Positions 33,541 to 44,756 of a stretch of DNA of 64,000 bases are shown here, piece by piece. The stretch is from Thelephora terrestris (taxonomy: Eukaryota > Basidiomycota > Agaricomycetes > Thelephorales > Thelephoraceae): assembly GCA_015956445.1 (NCBI GenBank), contig WIUZ02000018.1, forward strand, positions 620,001-684,000, read 5' to 3'. The notes beneath the pieces were generated by a model. The model ran no database searches and was not told the DNA's origin. It worked only from the letters and a program-made list of their open reading frames with translations. Each line of letters opens with the position of its first letter. The stretch's first letter is position 1. The translations under genes were made by a program, and so were the position numbers.

Positions 33541-36421
33541 TGTCAGGGCCACTCTTTGCCCTTCAGGTACCAGTGCTGTTGGTGAGTCGCAACTCCAACC
33601 AACAAGAAACAATGGGGCAAAGGGGGAACGACTTCCCTATATCCACCCAAAGTCTATGTGGTCCAAAACTCGATGGACGAGTGTTCTCCAGTAGGTTGTC
33701 CGAATTCACAGCAGGAGTGCCGAGCCTCTATCCAATAAATCCCTATCTTCTTCTGAGGGCAGATATAAGAGCCTGAGGATGGCGCCTCAAACTGATGCTT
33801 GATCAAGAGAGCGACGAGGAACTCCTTTTCGTAAGCGCGTTCGCCGATTCTTGATGCAAGGCCGAGAGAGAGAGGAGAGCGAACGTGTTCCAAGAGGTAC
33901 TTGATAAGCTCTTCAGTGGCCTACAGCAATTACACTGATGCTGCAAGGAGAAGAGGACTTCCCGAGATATCAAAGATGGGGAATCCTCAGCTACTCTACT
34001 GGTACCTATATAGGAGAGTGACCGGGACAGAGATAACCCTATCTAATAATAACTCGGAGCAAAGAAGGGCCGAGAGTAAGCCAGAACAGTAAGCGGCCTG
34101 AAACATAGAATAGAAATGTTAAAGGAATGACTAGGGGGTCAGGGTTCATGAGAGAATAAGAAAGGGGTCATGACGTCATGTGGGAAAGGAATGACAAAGA
34201 ACAATATCACATGTGAAGACTGACCAATAGAGGGACGACGCGTCAGCTCGTCCGATCGGAACAACAAAAGACCAAGTGGGGCTCGAATGTCAGGACGAAT
34301 GTATGGGGGGTCTGGACCGGTGAAACGATGGACCGATCCAATGGCGAATAGGGCGCGAGCGCTTTTGCTGGTCGGATAAAGCGTAGCGCGAACTGGCCGT
34401 TGGATCCATCAAACTCCCTTCTTCCCAAACCAACAATCCCACCAACCAACTACTCATCCATCATGCCCATGATCTCCAACCGTGTCTTCCGTGCTGAGAA
34501 CAGCACCGCTACCATCGAGTCCGCGGATCCTCGGTCCATGCAGAACAAGGGATATTTCCTGCCGAACGCCAATGTGGCGTACCCTAGTTATCGCGAGGTG
34601 CAACATCACGTGTCGCCGTTTGCTGGCAACAACTGACATCGCATTCGTAGATCTTCGTGGCTGCCGACAAGGTGGATGCTCGACAACTGGAGGTGATGAT
34701 AGCCAAGCCTCCCAGCTACCTGACCATGGACGACGAGTTGTGGTATCACAACTTGATCGATCACAAGCTGCAAGAGTCGATGCGGGGGGTAACGTTCGAC
34801 ACTGAGCTGCGCATGCTGTGGGAGACTCCGGTGGCGTCTGCGCTGTGGGGTCTTCTGCGAATGGGGATCTACGACCTAGGGAATGGCGAAGGAAGATGGC
34901 CTGGAGCTACTCACTCCCAACACTACACCGCCGCTGTTGGTCACTGTCTTTGGTTCCTTTTGAGGACGGAACAGAAAGCGGTGAGTCGGTCTGTGCATCC
35001 CACTTGTGGGATAACACTGATTGGCTTTGTAGAACGAGCGGCTGAAACGCGAGGTGAAAGAAGCGAAGGACGATGCTCGCAGGATGTACTCGGAGGCGTT
35101 GGACACCAAGAAGACACTCCTCCTTATGAACGATACTCTTCATGTGACATTCGAGAGTGAGATGCTGGCGATGCAGGAGGAGCACAACCAACTGGTCGAG
35201 TCGTTGAAGGAACGGGATGACACCATAAAACGGGACCTGATTGAGGTCGACCGACGGCTCAACCGTCACAGAAGGGCCCTGAATGAGTTGGACACCAAGG
35301 TTGGTGTGTCTTCCCCTGGTCTTTTTATCCGAGGGAACTCATTCCGCTTCTAGGTTGATACGTTGGACGATGCCTTGCCGTTGCTGGGCGCTCGGGTCGA
35401 GTCCATGAGTGAGCGACTATGCCACTGTTGTACTTGTTCGGTGGCAGCGGTTCAGGACGAGTCCGAGGACAAGTCAATTCCGGACAGGATGGCTTCCCCA
35501 ATAGGTTGGGATGCCGGTTGACATATTTGACCTGTCTACTGACATCCTTCTTAGCTTCTGACGGTTCGTACCGTACGCCTGCGCACACAGATGGCGGGGA
35601 GGAGGTCGTTCATGAGACGTCCGAGGAGACAGCTGTGAACCCGGTTAGCAGTTCTCCTGAGTTGGAATACGCGGGGGAGAATGAGGTGGCCGTTCTGGTT
35701 CCACCTCCTTCGATCTCTCCGGTGCGTGGACAACGTTCCATTCGTGCCCGTCGATGGGTTCCTTATAACGGTGCTCGTCATCCAGCCCATTGCATGTGTC
35801 CCAGTAATCCCAATGTCGTCCGCCAGGGTGGAGACATCGAGTCCACCGTCCTATTCCGACGCGACGATGTTACAGTGTCGCCTGGATCGCGGCGAGCTAA
35901 TCCCAGTGGAGTCCGTCGACGTGAACGGATTGACGAACCTTACGCTCTTGTCGGTCCAGCGTGCAGCGGAGGCTGTGCGCTTGGTGACTCAGCTGACCGA
36001 GAGAGTGGAGGGTTGGTCAGTCCAGAGGACTCAGGATCAGACTATGGTTGATTCAGCGAGGAGCCGCCTTCGCGCCGAAGTTCAGCTAGCCGTAGCTCAT
36101 CGTCTGGAGGAAGCTCAGGTCGTCGAGATGGTCGACGAGGAAGCCATCGAGAGTGCCTCGGAGGGGACGGAGGAGGAGGTTGCCAGTGCTGAGGAGTACT
36201 GGCAGACTAGGTCTTGATGATCCGTTGGCCATTCGTCTAGTGTCTTTGTCGCGGGTTCGCCCGCTTGTAATATCATCTGTGCCTTTGTCTGTGTCTCTTC
36301 ATGACGTGTGAGTCGTGATAAGGGGAAGAGATAAGATAATAAAGGGGTATAGGTAAGGAAAGTGATCGAAAGTTGGGTGTGAAAATGGTTCAAAAAGAAG
36401 TTAAAATTCAGCACGCTGACA
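33541..36421 (-). mobile_element. LTR-like element, family 4 (2.9 kb, carries an antisense coiled-coil gene)
   Basis: Ends TGTCAGGGCCACTC and CACGCTGACA, flanked by GTTCC on both sides (33,536-33,540; 36,422-36,426). A CCTATATAGG box near 34,005 reads toward the left end, so the element points left and the gene at 34,462-36,217 (+) is antisense to it, in the U3-like part. This is the same plan as family 2, with little DNA similarity. The left ~450 bp resembles the ~660-bp LTR of 16,757-22,161. Looks whole at both ends and relatively young (CpG-rich). Confidence 0.8.
34462..36217 (+). CDS. Coiled-coil protein gene carried antisense in family 4
   Basis: Coding blocks: from the ATG at 34,462 (MPMISNRVFRAENSTATIES) to about 34,609; 34,651-34,980 (KPPSYLTMDDELWYHNLIDH); 35,030-35,301, strongly coiled-coil (ERLKREVKEAKDDARRMYSE); then Ser/Pro-rich and charged segments to about 36,217. 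Gaps between blocks have GT and AG ends and 45-60 bp length, typical of introns in this genome. Downstream two frames overlap (35,540-36,051 and 35,681-36,217); the second is helical (AAEAVRLVTQLTERVEGW) and acidic. No known domain. Similar in plan to the family 2 gene, which suggests a common role. Confidence 0.55.
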
Positions 36422-36426
36422 GTTCC

Positions 36427-36712
36427 GAGCAGCTGGGAAAACTCGATAGCATTCCTTATCTTGGGTCGTGTATGAATTGGATACTCGGCCACAAGTGGTG
36501 GGTGCTGCATACATTTGTCCCCATGGTCACTCTGGTCAAAATCCAACAGAGAAGAGGAGGGCTGGGAAAGAGGAGGACAGAGCAAGGAACAAGGAGAAGA
36601 GGGTCGGAAACAGATTGGAGGAGATGGGGGACATTGGGACATCTGCAGGGGAGTTAAACGTCCAAGGGTTTCTTCCTGCATTCCTTCATCCTCCTACATA
36701 GATTACATAGAT
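36427..36712. other. Flank of the family 4 element, no gene seen
   Basis: Purine-rich unique-looking sequence that would continue the older layer left of 33,541. Nothing identifiable. Confidence 0.4.
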
Positions 36713-36982
36713 TCAGAACATGATATATGCGGGGGCTGATAAGATTAAAGTGAGCATACGTACAAGATCTGATTGCATCATTTCATTATCATTATCATCT
36801 TGCGTATCCTCCTCTTCTGGATATCTATTCACGTCAAGATCCATCAGAGGAGGAGATGCGACGCCGGGGGACTGCCTGTTACCAAGATGCAAGTGTGCGG
36901 CCATCTTTTCTAAATGCTGAAATAAAGTGGCTGGAGCCACCAACTTTCTTCCATCACATTTATCACACTGACACCATGGCAT
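36713..36982 (-). pseudogene. N-terminal fragment of a tnp2-type transposase-like protein
   Basis: Begins MPWCQCDKCDGRKLVAPATL, a Cys-rich start with the pattern C-x-C-x2-C seen at the N-termini of basidiomycete tnp2-type transposon proteins, then an acidic stretch (YPEEEDTQDDNDNEMM). No transposase core follows. Likely a relic exon. Confidence 0.45.
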
Positions 36983-37074
36983 ACTTATCCTAGGTCCGAC
37001 AAATTGTCAATCTTATGAGGACAACACGAGGGACGATGGAATTATGTGGGAGTACCAACAGTCTCTTGGACTTA

Positions 37075-37485
37075 CAGCTGTTTGCGTTTCGATAGGCCTA
37101 TTCCTACAAAATTAGGCCCCGCTTTTTTGTTCACGTTTTGATGGTATTGGGGCCGGCACCCCGGCATCATGGCACCTGCCGGTTTTCACATCGGTCTGCA
37201 GCAGGTCATAAATTCGTCTCTTTCACTCTGTTTTTGGTAGTTAGGGTGGTCAGTAGCTAGTGATTAATGCCAGGCAAGTACTGGAATCTTTCTGGGACGG
37301 GTACGAAAACGGGAGCAAGTGATGATGTAAGGCCTGAACCAGCGTCGTGTGATTGGACCGGCATCGCACGTCTACCCCCGGCATCTGCGTCATGCCAGGA
37401 TGCCGAGCCCCAATACCATCAAAACGTGAACGAAAAAGCGGGGCCTAATTTTGTAGGAATAGGCCTATCGAAACGCAACCAGCTG
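37075..37485. mobile_element. Tc1/mariner-like MITE (411 bp)
   Basis: Inverted repeats of about 90 bp with few mismatches, starting CAGCTG(T/G)TTGCGTTTCG and bordered by TA on both sides (37,073-37,074; 37,486-37,487). No coding capacity. TA duplication points to the Tc1/mariner/pogo superfamily. The high identity between the arms suggests recent insertion. Confidence 0.88.
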
Positions 37486-37721
37486 TAGAAGTTTTTTTTA
37501 GGTTGTGTCACTCCGGAAATATGAGAATATTCGTGATTTTTAAAAAATACTATGTGAAAATACATGTTGAATACGACAAAATAGTGCTCAAATCGCTGGA
37601 CGTTTCTGAGGATCGCGAGGAGTCAATACCATCGACCAGGATCTCTGTGGTGGTAAATGAATTTCTTACCGGGCCTCACTAACCGGCCGAAACCAATTAC
37701 CGAGATCCGAAGCGCCAGACC

Positions 37722-38006
37722 TCACAGGGAGCCACAGAGAACCAGGGCAGCAATTTCCCATGACAGATGATCAACAACGGGTGCTGGTTCACCATTCACC
37801 GCTGTTGGGACCATCGGCGTCCATTTCCTCTGTTTAGCACCATCCGCAAGACCAAATCTGACACTGTCAGATTCATTATTGTTTAGGGCTTCGTTGCCAA
37901 AAATCTCGACAACAGTTCGCTGGCTTATCTCGCGTTGGCCGCACATCGTTAGATATGTCGAATTCCGAGCAAGCTGTTCTTCTACATTGGTGGAAATACT
38001 TTCCAT
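37722..38006 (-). CDS. Small hypothetical open frame (94 codons)
   Basis: Starts MESISTNVEEQLARNSTYLT. It has a plausible protein composition but no motif I recognise, and it lies just downstream of the DUF4246 gene on the same strand. Could be a remnant exon. Low confidence that it is a gene. Confidence 0.2.
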   Translation of the reverse strand: MESISTNVEEQLARNSTYLTMCGQREISQRTVVEIFGNEALNNNESDSVRFGLADGAKQRKWTPMVPTAVNGEPAPVVDHLSWEIAALVLCGSL

Positions 38007-38151
38007 GATTCATCAACCCCCGCTTGCACAGCGCACACCTCCATCGACAGTTTCAATGTTCACTGTGAAACGCGATCATGAAAACGTGCCTGAGCGGGTA
38101 AAAGTTTGGGACCTACCACATGTTGAATTCCTAAACCACCGCATGGAAGGG

Positions 38152-40224
38152 TCAGCCAATGGTCAACGCAAGACAAATGCGGGTACGGACATATCCAAAG
38201 TAATCTTGATCGTTCTCCTCCACGAATACAGTCCTCTCAGCCATCAACTCCTCCCTGTACTCCTCCGCCTCCGAACGAGACATCGTCCCATCGGTCTCCT
38301 TCGAGATCATCGTGAGGATCTCGAGAGGGAGCTTCGCAAGCGCAGAATTTGCATTCGCCCTGTGCATGGCCTCGGTCACCCACTCGCGCTGTTGGGGTGG
38401 TACATTCGTGGCGGAAGGAATCGTCTGGGTCGGATCGACCAAGAAAAAGACCAGGATTTTTCTGTGACCGGGTTTGGTGGGATCCTCCAAGCGGAATGGT
38501 TGAACCTGATGTTGATACAGGTTCGGGAATGCAACGCATCTGTGCGTTTTTGTGACCACGTCGCCGACATCTTGAACCAAGGGTAAATCCCTGATATTCA
38601 TTCCCTTCAGCTCACCGGATGACTTTGGTAAACGTAGACACGCGGAACCTACCGCTCCATATCGTAAAGGACCCTCATGCACTTTGAATCGTCTTGCTCG
38701 TGGGCATGGGGCTCTGATGTTGCCCTCCTGAACGCAAGTCTACTCTCGCTGATGTTCTCCGAATCGTAATACTGAAAAGCTGTTGGACACAAAACTACCG
38801 GTTCTCACGGCGAAGACTCACATAGATGAAACTAGAAACGATGTTCTCGTTCATCATACCTTAAAGAGAATATAAGCTGGAAGCATTCCACGGCAGGAAA
38901 TTGTCGATACATACCTTCAACGTGCCACTTGCCCCCAGGATATTCAGGCTTTTCAGGGGTAAGAACAATGTTCGCGAGCTTGACGATGACTTGAATCATT
39001 CGGTCATTCAAAGAGATACGATCTCCCATGACCCCTAGATCTCCATCATAGTGCTCCCTGGCATTAGGCGTCTTGAAGCTGTGCTTGTCCAGCCATGCTT
39101 CCTGATCCTCTTCGCATTCCTCTTCGCTCGACGAACCGGGGTATGGAACACCGTCCTCCCAGATGCAATCAGCGGTCTCCTCATTGCCAGATCCGCGACC
39201 ACCGGATGTGGCGATTCTCATCGGGAGAAGTGGCCTGATCGTGTCAGACAATACGCGTTCGAACATCGGGAGCGCACGTTGTAAGATTTCTGGAATGACA
39301 GAGCAAAGTTCTTTATGCTGAGTTGGATGGACGTTGTTGATGTACGGAGATGCGAGGGTGGCTTTCCCATCACCGTCGATGAGGAAATCGGAGGGCAGCC
39401 ACTGGAACCTCTCGGATGTGAACATTGGATCACAGAATTCGGGAGCCTCTACAGCTATGAGGCTAACAGAACCTGGATTCTTACTCATCGTGCGCTCGTA
39501 GACGATCGGATATAGAGACGGGTGGACGAGGTTGAGGACGAGACCATCGGAACCTGGGTGCCAGTCCTTTTGGGAGTCGGGAACGCTCTCTAGGGGAGCC
39601 ACCGCCGCGAGCAATTTCTCCCGCAAGGAACTCGGGATGAGTTCGTCGGATTTCCAGACGCGCTCTGCTGGGCCGACCTAGAATCACATACGATATCAGT
39701 TCAGCAATTGTGAAGTCGCAAGCTGACTCGTGCCTCTATCCCAGTTTCTGATTCGCGTAAATCTGCGTATCCTTGAAGCTCTTCGAGTACGTAGTTGACC
39801 TCGGGATGTTAGTTTCGGAATGGTGGCAGTGAATCTAAGGCGAGAAGCGAAAAATACCATGCCTGGGGTCAATTTCCACTCCGGATTGGCATCGTCTCCC
39901 GCTTGTTGCAAAGCTTCTTCTCTCCACTTCTCGACAATACTCTCATCTTCCATCTTCTCCCACCAGTTAGGTTTCTCTCTGAGACGGTTGGAGAGAGCAC
40001 ACATCCGTAGCTCAAGGATCTGATGAAACATTTGGACTTGTCGTGGTGCGGGAAGAGGGGTCATTCATGCTCACGGTCCTGGGATGTTCTTTTCCTTGCC
40101 GTGGGCCCATATCGCATTCAGTTTCCTGGAATGGATGGTTGAAGCCATCTTCAGGAAGTTGAAGACGCGGGGGGCCTCTGACAGCTGGAGTCGTCCGTCC
40201 GGCAGTTTGTTTCGTTCTCGCCAT
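38152..40224 (-). CDS. DUF4246 family protein (putative 2-oxoglutarate/Fe(II) oxygenase-like)
   Basis: Seven exons: 40,224-40,075; 40,019-39,858; 39,799-39,728; 39,677-38,915; 38,859-38,822; 38,771-38,653; 38,590-38,152. They sum to 1,743 nt, a clean 580-aa frame with GT-AG introns. Family blocks in order: ELRMCALSNRLREKPNWW, WKLTPGM-VNYVLEELQGYA, KDWHPGSDG, RFQWLPSDF, VIVKLANIVLTPEKPEYPGG then KWHVEG-MMNENIV, and FPNLYQHQVQPFRLEDPTKP then GHRKILVFFLVDP. The H-x-E of WHVEG, a distal HQV histidine and the GHRKIL arginine look like an Fe(II)/2OG oxygenase site; this is inference, since the family is formally uncharacterised. The N-terminus reads MARTKQTA, matching histone H3 residues 1-7 after Met removal. 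No signal peptide. Gene looks intact. Confidence 0.9.
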
Positions 40225-41997
40225 GGTAGAGGATGCGGTACCGGTCAACCCACGTCTTCTGTTCTTATATATTGGAATAACGTGGCATCAGCGCTCCTGC
40301 ATCACTTTGCATAACGTAAGCATTGGCAATTTTGCTGATTTGGGAGTTGCCGATGTGGCGAGTTAACTCGGACGAGTGGTCGTGCGAAGAAACGCAGGAA
40401 CCGTAACTCGATCTCGGAGTTCCGGAAGAAACCGCTGGCTGTGAACTTCGGCCTGGCAGTAACGGGCACAGGTCGCCATTCCGCCCTACATAAACTCTGG
40501 GCTTGGGGACTCGAGGCTAGAGTCTTCCGCTATCTTACCCATTTGGTGCGGACGGGGGGAATGCCGTAACTGCATGACTCAGGCTGTAAGTCTCTCAGTC
40601 TGGTTGACCCTCGAGTCACGGTGGGTGGGTGATATGTGTCAGAGCGTAGACAGGGGCAACTCTCCGGATCCCAGGTAGGCCCCCGCATACGGACAGTTGA
40701 CTGACCAACATCGGTACTCAGCATTCAGGATGTCAGTCGACTTGTGAATAGACTCATACTCCGTATATCCGAAGAGAGGCCGGGAAATGATCCCCACTAT
40801 CACAACGCGCACGGGGATCCCAATATACTTCACTACAGCACTAGTACCCATGAGTCAATCTCGAACAAGGCCAATGGCAATCCATGCGAAAGCTGACTCC
40901 AGGACGCGTGAAATCGCTGTCGCCCAACCAGAAGCATCGCGGTACCTCTCGCACGCTTCGACCTTTCCTCACACGCCGTGGGGGTTCGGTCTCTGACCAG
41001 CGTAGTGAGGGGTCCAAATTGTGCCGCCCAGCAAGTCTCGTTCACCTTCACTTAGAGTGCAGTGATCCGACAATGTATTGAAACAGCAGCGCCACAATCG
41101 TTCAGAACATCCTCCCCGCTCTGACTTTGAAGCTGGATTCCAGACTTCCACAATTCCCTTGCCTGAGACTATTCTACTCACCGTTTAGTCACCTACAGAC
41201 AGTTGGTCGTGCGTTCACATTATGTTTAGCCACTGCAGTCCAGGTCGCCGCTTGTCAATTCTTATTCCCCCCCCCCCCCTGTTTCACGAGATGTCCGCAA
41301 GAAGGATAGTTTTCATATTCATCTGGTATAACCATGGCATGTAGTATCCGTGTTTATACACGGTGATTAACGGGAGATAGAAAAAAGCGGCGAGCGGAGT
41401 CCTGGGGGCCTAGTATAACTCAAGCAGTGCCAAATGTGCTTAAAGACTTGGCTTTTACGCGTCGCGTTTTGAAATTGGTGCACCAACAAAAGATTGCCTA
41501 CGCACCACTGAGATCGTCAGCCCATCGAAAACGGAGGAGACGGTGCACTGCCCAGCGGTGACTCACATTTAAGATCCTTCTAAAAATGTTTCCAGGAATG
41601 GGGTCAACTTCCTCAATTTCGGAATCCAGCTCCGTCAAGGACGTTCGTTTGTGACCTGTTTGTAAAACGGACTCTACGTCTTCTATCCCTTGACGCTTTA
41701 TGATGTATTTTATGTACTTTGTTCATAATCGTTCGCGTGTATATCATTCGATGTAATTGCGCGACAACTTGATCTGCCAGGCTCATAAGTCATGAATGAT
41801 GAGCTTCGTTATTGGCCGTGGACGCGTTCTGGTCCTCTGGTACTTGTTGAATAGAATCTCGGGGTGAGATTGTCATCGTGCGTCATCGGAATGTCGAGCG
41901 CCAAACATGAACATACAAGGCCTGTTTCTCTGGGACCGGCCCTGACCGCAAGCCTCCCCTTTTTTTGGCCACCACCTGCAACAGCATCTGCTTCGCC
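40225..41997. other. Intergenic region with no recognised gene
   Basis: About 1.8 kb between divergently placed genes. Contains a run of about twelve Cs at 41,267-41,280. Several short frames on both strands lack motifs. Holds the promoters of the DUF4246 gene (left) and the P-loop gene (right); TTATATATTGG at 40,265-40,275 could be a TATA element for the former (about 40 bp upstream of its ATG). Confidence 0.5.
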
Positions 41998-43602
41998 ATG
42001 CAATTTCAAAGTTTACGTCCCTACGGATCAGGTGAAGCAACCTTAAGACGCTGGGATGACTCAGGTAAGTGTATTGGCGCTTATCTGCCTCGTGTACGCG
42101 CCGAACACCTCTTTCAGATCGGAATTGGGCCTGGCCGGATCGTGACAGGAGAACGTGGAAAATCGCGAGCGACGGGTACCAGCTATTCTATCAGCAATGG
42201 CTCGCTCAATCCTCCCGCTCCAAATTATTCAAAACGGCCCCCTACGAGTTGTCGCTCGGAGCAGACGAGCACGGCACACCCCTCCTTCCTTTTCACGCTT
42301 CCGACACATCTCAGGGCAAGATTCTCGTCACCAAGTCGTACGAAGACACTTTCATACGCATATTAAATCTTCGCGAGAGTGATTTGGGGCAGGCCAGAGG
42401 AGTGGTGTTCACTGGACAGCCTGGCACCGGTGAGTCTTTATCGCCAGATCTCCACCCCTGTCTGGCAGCTCACCGGACGCATCTGCTTCCCAGGAAAGAC
42501 AACCTTCCTCAAGTACATGCTCGTGTGGCTCCTCTCGGCTCGCCAGGTCGTGCTCCTGTACGAGAAGTCTGGGATCTATCTTTTCTACCTCGGACAGGTT
42601 TACTTCTCGGCGGCACGCAACTTCAATTATCTTCCTGAACACAGAATGAAGTGTTTTTGCCCTGTATGGGCATTGATCGATGCGGACCTTGAGGCCCAGG
42701 AACCGCCTATTCGAGCTCATTCAAATATTTGGCCGATCCAGGCATCTCCTCCAGACCCCATTCGATGGAAGTTGTGGGTGAAGCAAAACCATGCGTCTAT
42801 ATTAGGGATGCCCAAGTGGAATACGGAGGAATTGGCGAAAGGGTACGCCGTTCACTTGTCTCTTTCTGCGGCCATGTCTTTCGATAGAGGTTCGTCGCTG
42901 ACTATCCTTTGCGTTTGCTAAAGCCTACGCCTTTGTCCCGAATACGACAACTTTCGACACCGACTGGCAGAGTCCCTCCCGCTCGTTGATGGGTCATCGC
43001 CCATTGCCACCGGTGATGAGAATATCGACGCTACCCTGCAGCTTCTCCGGGAGGAGAGGGGGGAGGAGGAGGAGGAGGAGGAGGAGGAGGAGGAGGAGGA
43101 GGAGGAGGAGGAGGAGGAGGAGGACTGCGGCGAGTCGAGCGACGGCGCCAGGTCGTTAGCCACGGACCAGGTTGTAAACACGGTCGGCGAAACAGGTCAG
43201 TCCGGGGCTGCGGCAGACCAGGTGGACGCCGCGTTCGAGATCTTGGTGCAAAATGCCACCGGAGAGTTCGGCTTCGCCCCCCGCGATGTGTACCGCGGGG
43301 TCTTCCAACTTCCCGCAACGAGGATGGAGCACAAGGCCTATGTGGACGATTTCACTTGTGAACAGTACAAGCGCTTCATCGACGGGTTCTCTACGGACCA
43401 TCCATTCTACAATCTCCCACCTCACGTGATCGAGGTGTACCCCTACCCACCTCCAACCGGGGCTGCAATCAAGGACGATAGTTGGGCGGTTGACTTCAAA
43501 TCCTTTCGGATCGGGAAGGCAATGGTGATGAAGATGATCACTGTGGATGAGAAACTGCTTTTAGAGATGTACCATCACTGCCGCAGGACCCCGGGCCTGT
43601 GA
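41998..43602 (+). CDS. P-loop NTPase of the basidiomycete Crinkler/RHS-like type with a poly-Glu tract
   Basis: Four exons (41,998-42,064; 42,118-42,429; 42,494-42,889; 42,971-43,602) give a 468-aa frame. Start at MQFQSLRPYG, followed by the family's LRRWD block. The Walker A motif GQPGTGKTT is split by intron 2 and followed by FLKYMLVWLLSARQVVLLY and a YLFYLGQVY block; WPIQASPPDPIRWKLWVKQN and GMPKWNTEEL follow. A run of about 21 Glu (GAG repeat) separates this from a C-terminal segment (FEILVQNATGEFGFAPRDVY). Known: such NTPase cores occur in Crinkler and RHS-like proteins, usually with an effector domain at one end. I could not identify an effector domain here, and whether the 3' end is complete is unclear. 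The acceptor of intron 3 is the least certain. Confidence 0.65.
43062..43123. repeat. (GAG)n trinucleotide repeat, coding for poly-Glu
   Basis: About 20 tandem GAG units in frame with the P-loop gene, giving the acidic run. Pure repeats of this length are prone to length change. Confidence 0.95.
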
Positions 43603-44756
43603 ACTCTTTCTTTGGCGGGATGGTCCTTCGAGGCGATCGAGTCGTTCATCGCGTGCTCTCTCCCGGCTGGCAATCAGACGGAGCCACGCCCACGGACCTA
43701 TCTGCACGGCCTCTACCGACAGAAAATCTCTTTTTCATCGCTCCTCCTCCTACATTGACGGTATGACGCTTGACAAGGACATGTACAGCGTCACAACCAC
43801 AGCCACTGACCCCCTGTTTGCAACTTTGGTTGTTCACGATTTCTTGATGTAGCGTTCTCTCGATGTAATCCTTGCTTGTACAATGTAACAATGATATGAT
43901 GGCCCGTTTACTGTCACGCCACCACCAAGGTTTTGACTATATGATTTAGGCCCTTCGGGCGAGGACGCTTTGGGTCTTGGAAGCCAACTGGGCAAAGGTA
44001 AAAGAAGCGCCTCACGAAAAGAACTCGACACGGTCATCGTTCATTCGACGGGGCTTCCTCATCTTTCAACGTCTCACCATTATCCCCTTTCTCCTCTCTC
44101 AAACCCACAAAGCGTTGGCCATTCTGTTCTAGCCTCTTGGGAGCCGGTCCCTCACGGTGGAGTTCATACGAACGCGAAAACCGGCTGCGAACAGTCTGGG
44201 TCGAGGATATGTACACCAGCGAAGGTTTTGCCTGAAGTATGACCTCGGAGGGGGGGGGGGATCCTCACGCTTCCTCGCCGAGGTTTCAAGACAACTCTTA
44301 CTCTTCTTCGTGTTCCGTTCGAAGCCTCCGGAATCTGGATGTTGATATGAGTGGTTTTACCCCGCTTGTGCCTCTCGACATTTGAACGAGGGGAAGATAG
44401 GGAGAAGATGACCACTCTCCGAACTCCCCGATTTCCTCACATTCAAACGTTTCAAATCCCAACGATCACAGGTCTCGTATAGGTCCCACCGCCCCGTTCT
44501 CGAGGATCGTGACGCTCACCTTCGAGTTCTTGGCTTGGGGGGATTGGGACTCTGGTGGGAATTCCGCTGCACCTCTCGTTCATACCAAGCGATTCGTTCG
44601 AGCAATTCGATCTGCGGATACACGAAAAGATACCAGAGATGTTGAAAAGCGGAACTGTTCTGTACAAAAGGGACACACAAGTCGAGAACGTGTGCGAACG
44701 GGTCTGCGAACTGCAGAAGTAGATGACAGGAGGGACATTATACGACGTAGCTTAAA
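43603..44756. other. Region between P-loop gene and F-box gene
   Basis: 43,610-43,780 keeps some coding character on the plus strand next to the P-loop gene. From 43,800 to 44,756 I see no gene; a G-run lies at 44,250-44,258. Confidence 0.4.

Noticed and set aside
43031-43318. Proline-rich minus-strand frame over the GAG repeat
   Set aside because: Antisense translation of the repeat (poly-Pro/poly-Ser); the plus-strand gene explains it.
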